Counted from the stretch's first letter, positions 7,859 through 17,216 are shown. The stretch: 37,997 nucleotides of DNA from 40-80 sp964503665 (GCA_964503665.1 CAZDAR010000026.1:1-37997), one strand, 5' to 3'. Program-made: numbers and translations. The notes: generated from the letters alone by a model not told the origin.

Positions 7859-8376
7859 GGTTTAATTAGTTCTCTTAAATAATGTTCTGAATCCTCGAAA
7901 TTACGAATTCCGTTGATATAATAAGCGTGTTGTTGCTCAAAGTTAATTTTCAAGTTTTTGACACTTGTATATTCTTCTTGTATCAACTCTTTATAAGCCG
8001 TTCTATCACCTGCTCCTTTGTTGACTAGTTGTTTCAGTTGAATAAGTTCATGACGCTTTGTTTGAATCATTTTGAGCACTTCTTTCTTGTCTTCAAATAA
8101 ACGTAAGTTGTGACAGGAGAATTTGATGTTTTCAATATGTTGAGCTGTTTCAATTGTGATAGTATCCGATGGATAATTTTGTGTGTAGTTGGAGAGAATT
8201 CCACACCGTATTTTTCGCAATGAATCAGCCGTAAGGAGATTTATTTCTTGAGACACAAGGCGTATTGAGTCAGTCGATTCTATCAACTGATCGATTTTTT
8301 GGATATATTCTTTTTTACTGATTTCCAAACAGGAAGACAGCAATGATATTAGAAGAAAGAAAAGTATTCTTTTCAT
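7855..8376 (-). CDS. Small helical lipoprotein, coupled to the TPR gene
   Basis: I place the start at ATG 8374-8376, giving about 173 residues with a lipoprotein signal peptide MKRILFFLLISLLSSC and the lipidated Cys16. An upstream in-frame ATG would add 30 residues but lies across the perfect terminator at 8434-8464, so it is unlikely. The rest is polar and mostly helical, with several Lys/Glu-rich segments (EVLKMIQTKRHELIQLKQLV), suggesting a coiled-coil or helical bundle; I recognise no family. A -7-like box (TTATTTTG on the minus strand, 8384-8391) lies seven bases upstream. It overlaps the TPR gene by four bases. Confidence 0.65.
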   Translation of the reverse strand: MKRILFFLLISLLSSCLEISKKEYIQKIDQLIESTDSIRLVSQEINLLTADSLRKIRCGILSNYTQNYPSDTITIETAQHIENIKFSCHNLRLFEDKKEVLKMIQTKRHELIQLKQLVNKGAGDRTAYKELIQEEYTSVKNLKINFEQQHAYYINGIRNFEDSEHYLRELIKP

Positions 8377-8433
8377 AGTCGTACAAAATAACGAAATATT
8401 GAAGAAAACTGAATACATCAACTCATTATAAAT

Positions 8434-8464
8434 GAAAAAAGCTGTCCTTAGGACAGCTTTTTTC
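8434..8464 (-). terminator. Perfect 14-bp hairpin terminator downstream of the acyl-CoA dehydrogenase
   Basis: GAAAAAAGCTGTCC (8434-8447), the loop TTA and GGACAGCTTTTTTC (8451-8464) form a perfect inverted repeat with A and T runs on its flanks, so it can act on either strand. It lies 13 bases after the acyl-CoA dehydrogenase stop and separates that gene from the lipoprotein-TPR pair. Confidence 0.85.
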
Positions 8465-8477
8465 AAATAATTAATAC

Positions 8478-10256
8478 TTATAGATAATACTTATTTTCAT
8501 CTATTAATGCTTGCGCTATTTTCTGACGGCTATCTCTTGGGTTAATTGTATCTGTTTTTGTGAAACGCTTGATTCCCATTCCCATCATACGCGCTTCGTC
8601 ACCATCTGCAAATGAGTTGATCGCATCTTTCGCTGCTTTTGCGATTCTATCAGCGGCGTCATAAATGTATGTTTTTGCAATCTCAATTTGAATTGCTGCT
8701 GCGGCTTCGCCTTTTGTGTTGATTAATTTTTGAACACGTAATAACAATGATTCAGAAAGATAAGCGTACATCGCCATATCGGCAATATTCATGACCACTT
8801 CTTCTTCTTTTGCCATTGTCTGCATTAATTTCTGAACAGCGGATCCCGCCACCATTAAAATAGCTTTCTTGAATCCTTCTAAAGCTGCAAATTCTTGTGC
8901 TAAAGGTCCTTCAGGAACTTCTGGTGTTTCAGGAATAGACATTAATTCGTTGGCCACTTTCATCGCTGGTCCCATTAAATCTAATTCGCCTTTCATTCCA
9001 CGTTTCAAAATCATACTCACCGCCAATAAACGGTTGATTTCGTTTGTTCCTTCAAAAATACGGTTGATACGAGAATCTCTATACGCTCTTTCTACAGATG
9101 ATTCAGCAGAATAACCCATTCCACCATAAACTTGAACTGCCTCGTCCACTACATAGTCTATCGTTTCAGAACCAGCCACTTTTAAAAGTGCACATTCTGC
9201 GGCAAACTCTTCAATTCCTTTTAAGGTTGCTTGACCGTGAGGCATTCCACCATCTTTCAGAGCTTGAATCGCATCATCAATATTTTGAGAAGCTCTGTAC
9301 GTAGCAGATTCTAGTGCATAAACACGAATAGCTTGTTCTGCAATTTTGTATCGAATAGCACCATATTTAGAAATAGCACGACCAAATTGCTCTCTTTCGT
9401 TAGCGTATTTAATCGTTTCAGAAACGGCTGCTTTTGCACCACCTAAAACACCAGCCGCTAATTTAATACGACCGATATTTAATATGTTGATCGCTATCTT
9501 AAATCCATTTCCTCTTTCGGAAAGTAAATTCTCAACAGGAACTTTGACATCGTTAAAGAAAACTTGTCTCGTTGAAGAACCTTTGATACCCATTTTATGT
9601 TCTTCGGGATTTAAGGTAATTCCTTCAGAATCGGCTTCCACTAAGAAAGCAGATAGGTTTTTATCATCATCAATTTTAGCGAATACAGTGAAGAAATTAG
9701 CGAATCCTGCATTCGTAATCCACATTTTCTGTCCTGTGATACTATAGTATTTTCCATCGGCTGAAAGAGTAGCTTTCGTTTTTCCAGAATTTGCATCTGA
9801 ACCTGCGGAAGGTTCTGTCAAACAATAAGCTGCTTTCCATTCACCAGAAGCTAATTTGGCAGAATATTTTTTCTTTTGCTCTTCTGTTCCGTAATACAAT
9901 AATGGTAACGATCCAATTCCAGTATGTGCTCCGTAAGCGACAGAGAACGAATAACCAGCACCTAATCGCTCAGTAGCTAACATAGTCGTTTTGAAGTCAA
10001 CACCCATTCCTCCTAATTCTTCTGGAATGGATAAACCTAACAGTCCTAATTCACCCACTTTATCTAATAGAGAAGGCATTAAACCTTCTTCCATATTGTC
10101 AATACGTTCAATATTCGGAATCACTTCTTGTGCGATAAAATCATCACACATTTGAGCAATCATTTGTTGCTCTTCTGTCCATTCTTCTGGGGTGAAAATT
10201 TCTTCTGGTGTTGTTTTTCTAACGATAAATTCTCCTCCTTTAATTGCATTTGTCAT
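8478..10256 (-). CDS. Acyl-CoA dehydrogenase, long form with C-terminal extension
   Basis: A 592-residue FAD enzyme that oxidises acyl-CoA to trans-2-enoyl-CoA in fatty acid beta-oxidation. Domain order is normal: helical N-domain (about 25-140), beta middle domain starting with the signature AAYCLTEPSAGSDA (142-155), and helical C-domain with YANEREQFGRAI and QVYGGMGYSAESSVERAYRD. Glu402 in RIFEGTNEI is at the catalytic base position used by very-long-chain enzymes. About 160 further residues follow the catalytic core, as in the VLCAD/ACAD9-like class, which suggests a long-chain substrate and possibly membrane association. No electron-transfer or thiolase gene is adjacent. A strong terminator follows. 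Confidence 0.93.
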   Translation of the reverse strand: MTNAIKGGEFIVRKTTPEEIFTPEEWTEEQQMIAQMCDDFIAQEVIPNIERIDNMEEGLMPSLLDKVGELGLLGLSIPEELGGMGVDFKTTMLATERLGAGYSFSVAYGAHTGIGSLPLLYYGTEEQKKKYSAKLASGEWKAAYCLTEPSAGSDANSGKTKATLSADGKYYSITGQKMWITNAGFANFFTVFAKIDDDKNLSAFLVEADSEGITLNPEEHKMGIKGSSTRQVFFNDVKVPVENLLSERGNGFKIAINILNIGRIKLAAGVLGGAKAAVSETIKYANEREQFGRAISKYGAIRYKIAEQAIRVYALESATYRASQNIDDAIQALKDGGMPHGQATLKGIEEFAAECALLKVAGSETIDYVVDEAVQVYGGMGYSAESSVERAYRDSRINRIFEGTNEINRLLAVSMILKRGMKGELDLMGPAMKVANELMSIPETPEVPEGPLAQEFAALEGFKKAILMVAGSAVQKLMQTMAKEEEVVMNIADMAMYAYLSESLLLRVQKLINTKGEAAAAIQIEIAKTYIYDAADRIAKAAKDAINSFADGDEARMMGMGIKRFTKTDTINPRDSRQKIAQALIDENKYYL

Positions 10257-10438
10257 AGGTCTATATTTTAAATTTTAGTTTCTTTTAAAATCTTTATTTA
10301 TCCAAGTTTTAACGTGTCTTCAATAAATTATATAATGCTAATATATAAAATATAAATTTATTATGCAAGCATACAATTTAAAAAATATATTCAATAACAA
10401 AAAAATAAAGGTTCTATTGATGTGGTAAACGATATTAG

Positions 10439-10462
10439 GCCTTGATTAAAAAGAATCAAGGC
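10439..10462. terminator. Hairpin downstream of lnt, possible weak terminator
   Basis: GCCTTGATT (10439-10447) and AATCAAGGC (10454-10462) form a perfect 9-bp stem with a 6-base loop between the lnt stop (10494) and the acyl-CoA dehydrogenase start. The T-rich tail lies on the plus-strand side, while lnt is read on the minus strand, so as an lnt terminator it lacks a good T run. The 237-base gap otherwise holds only AT-rich sequence. Confidence 0.45.
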
Positions 10463-10493
10463 TTAATTATTTTTTAGTAATTTAGAATGATTA

Positions 10494-12098
10494 TTAAACC
10501 GATTGCTTCGGTTTTCTACGATAGAAAATAGTCAAGATGAAAGCTAGAACAGACACCAATAAACTCGTCTTACCAATAATGTCACCAATTGTGGCATAAA
10601 GAGTAACGTCCTTATTTCGCTTAATCGTTTGACGTAAAGCGGAACGTACCCACCAATTCGTTGATTGTACCACGTCACCACGTTGGTTGATGAAAGCAGA
10701 AGTTCCTGTATTGGCAGAACGCACGACCCATTTTCGATTTTCTATTGCTCTTAAACGAGCAAAAGCTAAATGTTGTTTATACCCAGGAGTGTCTTCCCAC
10801 CATCCATCATTGGTAATAATAGCAATGAACTCAGCACCTTGTTTACATTGATTTGCGATGAAATTTCCAAAAATAGATTCATAGCAAATAGCAGGTGCAA
10901 ATTTCACTCCGTTTGTCTCCATTACTTTTGGAGCAAATTCAGTTCCTAAGGTGACAGAGGTTCCACCATTTTGTATGGCCAAATCTTGTAAGAATGGGAA
11001 GACAGAAACGAATGGAATCTTTTCCACGCCCAATACTAATTTGGACTTGTGGACGAAAGAAGGTCTGTCTAAATGATCTATCAACATGACTGTGTTGTAA
11101 TATTCTTCAAACCCAGGACCGTTGTCATAAGTCGGTATGGATGCCGGAGAACGCTTTGTTGAATAATATTTCTTCGTATTAGCGCCGATTATGAGTGCTG
11201 CATTTGGCCACTTAGCTTTACGCTCCACTAAATAATGATAGTAAATAATGCGTTTCACATCTGCCTCGGCAAATAAATAAGGTAAGGCTGTTTCAGGAGC
11301 AACAACAAACTCTGTTTTAGGTGTTGTCAAACTATCTGCTAAATCACAAATGGCATTAATTTGAGGTAATATTTCACCTGAAAACTTTTCTTCATAAGGG
11401 TCAATATTTGGTTGAATTACAACGACTTCAGAGTCAACTCCATTTTCGTTATAGCTGTAATACATCACGAAAGAAATGACGGTGGGAAGTGTTAAAATAA
11501 AAGCGAATTGATACAACCACTTTTTATTAGCCTCAAGTGATTTGTGTTGTACAAATCGAGAATAAATAAATCGAAATAGGACAAAATTTGCAGACAAAAT
11601 CCAGAATGATCCTCCAGAAGCTCCTGTCCAAGAATACCATTGAACGATTTGTGGGAAAGAAGCGAAGATATTTCCAAAATTTAACCATGGATGAGAAAGT
11701 TCCCAAAAAGAATGAAGATATTCGAAACCTATCCAATATAAGAACAAGCAAACGAAACCTGTATTTCTACCTAAATGACGTTTTGTTAAGTGATATAATA
11801 AGAAAACAAGCGCCATTAATAAGGTGTTAGCGAAGAAAGCCATAAGCGCTCCTCCTTCAGAAGAATTCCAAATCCACCAAGTTGCACCAACGTTGTAAGT
11901 GAAAAAAGTAATATAAGCGTGGATGAAGACTTTTCCAACTCTTAACCGCTGTTTATAAATAGAATGTTCTAGGAGTAATAAAGGGACTAATGCCACAAAA
12001 GAAAGTGGAAATAAACTTCCCGTATTCGGAAAAGAAATAGTCAATAGTATTCCACTAAGTATGCTAAATAAATAGCGCGTTTGCTTGGTAATGATCAT
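10494..12098 (-). CDS. lnt: Apolipoprotein N-acyltransferase Lnt
   Basis: A 534-residue inner-membrane enzyme that adds the third acyl chain to the N-terminal cysteine of lipoproteins. The N-terminal 210 residues contain several hydrophobic helices; the periplasmic carbon-nitrogen hydrolase domain follows. Its catalytic triad is visible: Glu269 in VVAPETALPY, a Lys at 351 or 353 in HKSKLVLGVEKIP, and Cys405 in APAICYESIFG; the NDGWW motif is also present. A last membrane helix is near the C-terminus. It starts two bases after the lgt stop, so lgt and lnt, the first and last acylation steps, are cotranscribed. Confidence 0.93.
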   Translation of the reverse strand: MIITKQTRYLFSILSGILLTISFPNTGSLFPLSFVALVPLLLLEHSIYKQRLRVGKVFIHAYITFFTYNVGATWWIWNSSEGGALMAFFANTLLMALVFLLYHLTKRHLGRNTGFVCLFLYWIGFEYLHSFWELSHPWLNFGNIFASFPQIVQWYSWTGASGGSFWILSANFVLFRFIYSRFVQHKSLEANKKWLYQFAFILTLPTVISFVMYYSYNENGVDSEVVVIQPNIDPYEEKFSGEILPQINAICDLADSLTTPKTEFVVAPETALPYLFAEADVKRIIYYHYLVERKAKWPNAALIIGANTKKYYSTKRSPASIPTYDNGPGFEEYYNTVMLIDHLDRPSFVHKSKLVLGVEKIPFVSVFPFLQDLAIQNGGTSVTLGTEFAPKVMETNGVKFAPAICYESIFGNFIANQCKQGAEFIAIITNDGWWEDTPGYKQHLAFARLRAIENRKWVVRSANTGTSAFINQRGDVVQSTNWWVRSALRQTIKRNKDVTLYATIGDIIGKTSLLVSVLAFILTIFYRRKPKQSV

Positions 12099-12100
12099 GC

Positions 12101-12925
12101 TTATTTTTTTTCGACAGAAGGTTTAAAGCTACGGTAAAGAAAATAGACTCCTATTAAAATGAAGGGAATACTTAACCATTGTCCCGTTGAAAGTATATTG
12201 TGTAAGTCTCTTTCGGTTTGTGCGTCTTTGACAAATTCGATTAAAAAACGTCCCAGCCACAATACAATCATGAACATTCCAAAAATGGCACCCGTCTTAT
12301 TCCTCCATTGTTTTTTCCAATACAAGAACATCAATAAGATGAAAGTGAAAAGATAATATATCGCTTCGTATAATTGTGCAGGATGACGAGGTAGAATTTC
12401 ACCTGTTACTGGATTGATTGCTTCGGGTGAATTGTTGAAAATAAAACCCCAAGGCAAAGTAGTTGGCTTTCCGATGATTTCGTGATTCACTAAATTTCCT
12501 AAACGGATGAAACAAGCAGCAATTGCAATTGGTGTAACAACTCTATCTAACACCCATAACATCGGTTTTTTAATTACGTATTTTGCATAGAAAAATAGAA
12601 TCAGTAAAATCGAAATTGCGGCGCCATGTGACGCCAATCCACCTTCCCAAACTTTGATAATATCTTGTGGATTTTTGCTATAATAATCCCAATCATAAAA
12701 GAAAACGTGACCTAATCGAGCACCTACGATAGTGGCAATAACGATATACATCAACAATTTATCCAAATACGATTCGTCAATTTTGTCTACTTTGAACATG
12801 TGTTTAATGACAAAATAACCAATGATGATTCCAGTTACGAATAATAACCCGTATTTGTTGGGAGTTGCCCATCCGTCAATTAATTCGGGAGTGACAGTCC
12901 AGTTGATGTAAAGTTGATGTAACAT
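12101..12925 (-). CDS. lgt: Prolipoprotein diacylglyceryl transferase Lgt
   Basis: A 274-residue polytopic inner-membrane enzyme that transfers diacylglycerol from phosphatidylglycerol to the lipobox cysteine. Family signatures are GARLGHVFFYDWDYY, the Lgt motif FIRLGNLVNHEIIG with the essential Arg-x-Gly-Asn core, and HPAQLYEAIYYL; about seven hydrophobic segments span the protein. It is in the middle of a compact operon, three bases after the trhO stop and two bases before the lnt start. The several lipoproteins of this window would be its substrates. Confidence 0.95.
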   Translation of the reverse strand: MLHQLYINWTVTPELIDGWATPNKYGLLFVTGIIIGYFVIKHMFKVDKIDESYLDKLLMYIVIATIVGARLGHVFFYDWDYYSKNPQDIIKVWEGGLASHGAAISILLILFFYAKYVIKKPMLWVLDRVVTPIAIAACFIRLGNLVNHEIIGKPTTLPWGFIFNNSPEAINPVTGEILPRHPAQLYEAIYYLFTFILLMFLYWKKQWRNKTGAIFGMFMIVLWLGRFLIEFVKDAQTERDLHNILSTGQWLSIPFILIGVYFLYRSFKPSVEKK

Positions 12926-12928
12926 AAA

Positions 12929-13984
12929 TTAAGCGTTAATTTCTTCTGTGTTTTTCTTGTAAATTAATCGTTCTGAACGACCTTTCTTGAATATTTTATT
13001 ACTGTTCTCTTTTCCTTGACGATAAGCTTTTTGTTCATCTAAAGGTAAATGGTGTATATGTGTACATTCTTCGGAACAACAATTGTCATACTTAGATTTA
13101 CATTCATCACATTGGATAAATAGCAAGTGACATGCTTCGTTTGCACAATTGGTGTGTGTATCACATGGGTTTCCACATTGATGACAGTTTGCAACGATGT
13201 CTTCTGTAATGCGTTCGCCTCTTCTTTCGTCGAACACAAAGTTTTTTCCGATAAACTTATTCTCCAATCCTTTTTCTTTGCAATCGTTGGCATATTTGAT
13301 AATTCCACCTTCGACCATATGTACCTTTTCAAATCCTTTATGTTTGAACCAAGCGGATGCTTTTTCACAGCGAATCCCTCCAGTACAATACATAATCATA
13401 TTCTTATCCTCATTTCCTTTTAAAAATTTCTCCTCGATATATGGCAAGGAATCTCTAAAGGTATCAACATCTGGGAGAATTGCTCCTTTGAAATAACCGA
13501 CTTCTGATTCATAATGATTTCTGAAATCGATTAATATCGTATCAGGATCATCAGTTAATCTATTAAATTCTTCTGCTGATAAGTGACTTCCTTTATTGGT
13601 CACATCAAATGTATCGTCATCTAATCCATCCGCTAATATTTTGTCTCTTACTTTAATTTTTAACTTTAAGAAGGGAAATTCCACATTCTCTTCTACAGCA
13701 ATATTTAAGCGAATACCATTTAAAAAATCAATTTGGTATAACTCGTCTTTAAATTGATTGAATGATTCAGTTGGAATGGCTATTTGAGCGTTGATACCTT
13801 CTTTTGCCACATATGTTCGCCCAACGATTCCCAATTTCGACCAGTTTAAATAAAGATGGTCTCTAAATAAGGTGGGATTTTCTATCTTGGCGTATTGATA
13901 AAAGGATATAGTGACGAATTGATGACCTGCTTCTCGCAGTTTCTCAATTAATTCCTCTTTACTGTATTTGTTCCACAGTTGCAT
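12929..13984 (-). CDS. trhO: tRNA uridine(34) hydroxylase TrhO (rhodanese-domain protein)
   Basis: A 351-residue protein of the YceA/TrhO family, which hydroxylates U34 in tRNA anticodons towards 5-hydroxyuridine derivatives. An N-terminal ferredoxin-like domain (about 20-120) precedes a rhodanese domain (about 140-240) with the active-site loop CTGGIRCEKAS and Cys200. A cysteine-rich C-terminal region (CHQCGNPCDTHTNC, CDECKSKYDNCCSEEC) looks metal-binding. It is the first gene of the trhO-lgt-lnt operon and has its own promoter at 14013-14044. Confidence 0.9.
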   Translation of the reverse strand: MQLWNKYSKEELIEKLREAGHQFVTISFYQYAKIENPTLFRDHLYLNWSKLGIVGRTYVAKEGINAQIAIPTESFNQFKDELYQIDFLNGIRLNIAVEENVEFPFLKLKIKVRDKILADGLDDDTFDVTNKGSHLSAEEFNRLTDDPDTILIDFRNHYESEVGYFKGAILPDVDTFRDSLPYIEEKFLKGNEDKNMIMYCTGGIRCEKASAWFKHKGFEKVHMVEGGIIKYANDCKEKGLENKFIGKNFVFDERRGERITEDIVANCHQCGNPCDTHTNCANEACHLLFIQCDECKSKYDNCCSEECTHIHHLPLDEQKAYRQGKENSNKIFKKGRSERLIYKKNTEEINA

Positions 13985-14012
13985 GCTATGAAATTTAAAA
14001 GTTAATAATGGA

Positions 14013-14043
14013 CAAATTTAATAATTAATTGCTACATTAACAA
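14013..14043 (-). promoter_or_regulatory. Promoter of the trhO-lgt-lnt operon
   Basis: On the minus strand a TTG (plus-strand CAA, 14041-14043), a 20-base spacer and TAAATTTG (14013-14020) match the Bacteroidota promoter. The -7 box is 28 bases before the trhO ATG. It is arranged back to back with the Nudix-gene promoter. Confidence 0.6.
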
Positions 14044-14052
14044 CGCTAATTA

Positions 14053-14083
14053 TTTGTTGAACTCAATGAGATTCATATATTTT
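14053..14083 (+). promoter_or_regulatory. Promoter of the Nudix gene
   Basis: TTTG (14053-14056), a 19-base spacer and TATATTTT (14076-14083) fit TTTG-N19-TAnnTTTG at eleven of twelve positions. The implied leader before ATG 14097 is about ten bases. Confidence 0.65.
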
Positions 14084-14096
14084 TATAAAAAACAGG

Positions 14097-14753
14097 ATGT
14101 TCGATAATTCGTTTTTAAATCAGCCATTTAATTCCCATTTTTTACAAAAAATGCAGAATGCGCTAAAAAATAAATTGCCAGGAGAAGATGCTCACTTACC
14201 AATGAGTCCAACAGGTAGGGGGCGGTCGAGCGAAATCCTTTCAAATGCTCGTAACTACCGAAAGTCAGCTGTTGCGATGATTTTGTTTCAAGAAGAAGAT
14301 GACGTGCGTATCATCTTAACACAGCGGGCGATTTACAAGGGAGTGCACAGTGGACAAGTTAGTTTTCCTGGAGGTCGAATTGAGCCTTTTGATAAGAGTG
14401 AAGTGGATGCTATTATTCGAGAAACGTACGAAGAAATTGGAATTGGAATGAGTCACGAAAACCTATTGGGAAAATTAACAGATGTTTTTATTCCTGTAAG
14501 TTCGTATTTGGTTCATCCGTTTGTTTTCTTCTTAAACGAACGACCATTAATTAGAAATAATTACGAAGTGACCGAAACATTTGATATTTCTATTCAACAA
14601 TTACTGGACAGTCGATCTATTTCAAAGATGCGGGTTACAGTAGGAAACAACTCAAAACTAATTGTACCATGCTTTGATTTTGAAGAACGAAAAGTTTGGG
14701 GAGCAACAGCTATCATTCTAAATGAATTCAAGGTGATGTTGCATAATTTGTAG
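14097..14753 (+). CDS. Nudix hydrolase, CoA pyrophosphatase-like
   Basis: A 218-residue Nudix hydrolase. The Nudix box runs from GGRIEPFDKSEVDAIIRETY to EEIGI (residues 92-116), with metal-binding Arg108, Glu109, Glu112 and Glu113. Directly before it, LTQRAIYKGVHSGQVSFP (74-91) matches the extra motif of the CoA-pyrophosphatase subgroup (NudL/NUDT7/8-like), which splits CoA or acyl-CoA into phosphopantetheine and 3',5'-ADP. A role in CoA turnover is therefore likely, though substrates in this family vary. It is a single-gene unit, divergent from trhO and convergent with the WG-repeat gene. Confidence 0.88.
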   Translation: MFDNSFLNQPFNSHFLQKMQNALKNKLPGEDAHLPMSPTGRGRSSEILSNARNYRKSAVAMILFQEEDDVRIILTQRAIYKGVHSGQVSFPGGRIEPFDKSEVDAIIRETYEEIGIGMSHENLLGKLTDVFIPVSSYLVHPFVFFLNERPLIRNNYEVTETFDISIQQLLDSRSISKMRVTVGNNSKLIVPCFDFEERKVWGATAIILNEFKVMLHNL

Positions 14754-14767
14754 TCATCTTTCTATCG

Positions 14768-16885
14768 CTATTCTTTATTCAACTGGAGCAAACTCTTGTC
14801 GGGAATTAAATAATAATCCAATTCTGTTGCATTTTGAAGTAGTATAGTTTGATCGTCAATTTTACGTATTTGCTGATAGTGACTTTCGGATAATAATTTT
14901 CCGTCTAGCGAGTAGAGGTATTGTCGCGCACCGTCGGAAGCAATCCAAAAATTATCTTCAAAAAGGCGAACTTCACTGTATTTATTCGGAATAATCCATT
15001 CTTGTTTTAGGTTTATTAGGCCTTGCTGTGCTAACATTTCTGCTATAGCATATTTTCCCTTAAAGCTTTCCGCAAATTCATACGTTGGCTGTATTACGAC
15101 TTCGTTCTTTAGGTTGACAAATCCCCATTTAGCTCCTTTTAAGAACGCAATACTTTTTGCATTTATCGAACCCATATTCTCATACTTTAATGGTAAAATA
15201 ATTTTTCCATTGATATCGATTATTCCATATTTATTTTTCAATTTTATCTTCGCAATATTACTGGAAAACTGTGCTTGTTGAATAAAATTTGGATAGGATT
15301 CATACTTCAAATCGATGACTATTTTTCCGAATGCATTGATATAGCCAAATTTATCTTCTTGAGTTATAATTGCTAACCCATTTGAGAGTTGACCAATTTC
15401 ATCGTAGTCAAATGGAAGAATAGTATCTCCTTTACGATTAATAAGCCCCAGATATTCACCATCAGAAACAATAAATAGAGAGTCATTGAATAGTTGAACT
15501 TCTTCGTAAAGTGAAGGTACAATGAGTTTGCCTGATTTATCTATAAGTGTTTGTTTATCACCTAAATGAACTTCGGCATAACCTCCTTCGAATGCGAATG
15601 CTTCATCAAATCCTTTATCAATAACTTTTGTGCCGTATTTGTCAAAGTAATAATACTTTTCATCAAGTTGAGCATAGATGTATTCATCTGAAAACTGACC
15701 AATATCGCTATAAATAGTATCAAATACTAAGCTTCCTGTGCGGTCAATAATGCCAAACTTGTCGTTGAATTCAACAATCGCTCTACCGTCTTCAAAATCA
15801 TAAGCTCCAGTATATATAAATGGAATGATGACTTGATTGCGTTTGTCAACATATCCATATTTACCGAACTTTGATGCGACTGATAGCCCTTCTTTAAATA
15901 AATTCAAGGATTCGTAATCTGCGGGATAGATAATCTTTCCTTCCCGATTCATCCAACCCATTTTATTGTTTTGTTTGAAAGGATAAATCTGCATAACGGC
16001 AAATTCCTTATCCTGTTTCACTTCCTCAATAAATGGATAGTCTGGATACTGTTGAATAAAAGCATCGAATCTTGCTTCTGAATAATGGAACATAAATATC
16101 TGATAGACTTTCCGCCATGCATTCGCAACATTTCTATTCGTAGGATATTCCTTGGTGAAATCATAGTAAATGGCTATCGTATTTTTTTCTGTAAATAGAT
16201 CATATACTCTATCTTGTGCCTCTTCTATATATGGATTATTTGAATAGTCCTGAATGAACTTGACATAGTCCTGAATGTCGCCGGGAGTTGTTTGTTCTAT
16301 ATATTGTAAACGATTGTAAATTCCTTTGGCTGAATTATAGAGAGCAGATTCAGGATATTTATTACAAAATTCAAAAAAGGAATAACTAGTATTTATATTA
16401 CTTGCTGTTTGAAAAGCAATAGAATCTCGAAGTGTAATGGCTGTTGCGAATTCATTGGCCCATGGATATAGAACCACAAATCGTTGAAACGCTATTTCTG
16501 TATTTTCTTTTGAAACAACTTGTTGATAATAATTCGTCGCTAAAAGTGTTTTAAGTGAATCTATTTGTTCCCTTGTATAGCCATATTTTCGATACTTTGT
16601 TTTCTTTTTTTCAGCAAGTTTATAATAGAGTTGATCTGATTGGAAAATGGCCTCATACGCTTTATCAAAATTATGAAATGGATTGTCAGAACGACCATAG
16701 ATGATAGCAAGTCCATAATTAGCAACGGCTGTTTCTTTTTTTAATCCTTTTTCAAACCGTTGTTTTGCATCAAAATAATTAGCAATTTTCAACGATTTAA
16801 ACCCTTTTTCAATTCCACCAGCATATGTTGAGGTGAAAGACAAAAGAAGAAAGAAAAGAAGCCCTAATCGTATAATAGTGTTCAT
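14768..16885 (-). CDS. Secreted WG-repeat protein
   Basis: I use ATG 16883-16885, giving about 705 residues with a clear signal peptide that ends near SFTSTYAG. An upstream in-frame ATG would read back through the rpmE2 terminator and overlap rpmE2, so I reject it. The first 300 or so residues look helical and repeat-like. From about residue 310 onwards come many WG/KWG repeats such as NNKMGWMNREGKIIYPADYE, GKYGYVDKRNQVIIPFIY and GAKWGFVNLKNEVVIQPTYE. WG-repeat proteins are common in Bacteroidota; their function is not established. It converges on the Nudix gene. Confidence 0.85.
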   Translation of the reverse strand: MNTIIRLGLLFFLLLSFTSTYAGGIEKGFKSLKIANYFDAKQRFEKGLKKETAVANYGLAIIYGRSDNPFHNFDKAYEAIFQSDQLYYKLAEKKKTKYRKYGYTREQIDSLKTLLATNYYQQVVSKENTEIAFQRFVVLYPWANEFATAITLRDSIAFQTASNINTSYSFFEFCNKYPESALYNSAKGIYNRLQYIEQTTPGDIQDYVKFIQDYSNNPYIEEAQDRVYDLFTEKNTIAIYYDFTKEYPTNRNVANAWRKVYQIFMFHYSEARFDAFIQQYPDYPFIEEVKQDKEFAVMQIYPFKQNNKMGWMNREGKIIYPADYESLNLFKEGLSVASKFGKYGYVDKRNQVIIPFIYTGAYDFEDGRAIVEFNDKFGIIDRTGSLVFDTIYSDIGQFSDEYIYAQLDEKYYYFDKYGTKVIDKGFDEAFAFEGGYAEVHLGDKQTLIDKSGKLIVPSLYEEVQLFNDSLFIVSDGEYLGLINRKGDTILPFDYDEIGQLSNGLAIITQEDKFGYINAFGKIVIDLKYESYPNFIQQAQFSSNIAKIKLKNKYGIIDINGKIILPLKYENMGSINAKSIAFLKGAKWGFVNLKNEVVIQPTYEFAESFKGKYAIAEMLAQQGLINLKQEWIIPNKYSEVRLFEDNFWIASDGARQYLYSLDGKLLSESHYQQIRKIDDQTILLQNATELDYYLIPDKSLLQLNKE

Positions 16886-16902
16886 TTTTATTTTAAAGCA
16901 CA

Positions 16903-16940
16903 AAAATAAGAAAGCTCCAACGTAATAACGAAGGAGCTTC
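16903..16940 (-). terminator. Intrinsic terminator of rpmE2
   Basis: On the minus strand GAAGCTCC (16933-16940) pairs with GGAGCTT (16912-16918), followed by a T-rich stretch (TTATTTTTG). It begins 18 bases after the rpmE2 stop and separates it from the WG-repeat gene. Confidence 0.7.
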
Positions 16941-16958
16941 CATAAATAGTATAAAGAA

Positions 16959-17216
16959 TTATTTTCTTTGTTGTTTTCCGTAACGAGTTTTGAACTTGTC
17001 AATTCTACCTGCAGTATCTACAAAAGTCATAATTCCTGTAAAGAATGGGTGAGATTTGTGAGATATATCCAATTTAATTAAAGGATATTCATTACCATCT
17101 TCCCAAGTAATTGTTTCTTTAGATGCAGCTGAAGAATTGCATAAAAATGCATAATCATTTGTCATGTCTTTAAAAACTACCAATCTGTAATCTTCTGGGT
17201 GTATTCCTTTTCTCAT
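16959..17216 (-). CDS. rpmE2: 50S ribosomal protein L31 type B
   Basis: An 85-residue ribosomal protein of the large subunit. MRKGIHPEDYRLVVFKD at the start, the central SHPFFTG and the end GRIDKFKTRYGK are diagnostic of type B L31. It has only one cysteine and lacks the CxxC zinc ribbon of type A, so it is the zinc-independent form. In Bacteroidota type B is often the main L31, so this need not signal zinc stress. A good promoter lies at 17258-17287. Confidence 0.95.
   Translation of the reverse strand: MRKGIHPEDYRLVVFKDMTNDYAFLCNSSAASKETITWEDGNEYPLIKLDISHKSHPFFTGIMTFVDTAGRIDKFKTRYGKQQRK

Noticed and set aside
8377..8466. 30-residue N-terminal extension of the small lipoprotein
   Set aside because: It would read through a perfect terminator hairpin and put the lipoprotein signal in the middle of the protein; the ATG at 8376 gives a proper signal peptide.
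16886..17002. 39-residue N-terminal extension of the WG-repeat protein
   Set aside because: It overlaps rpmE2 and its terminator, and the internal ATG at 16885 begins a normal signal peptide.
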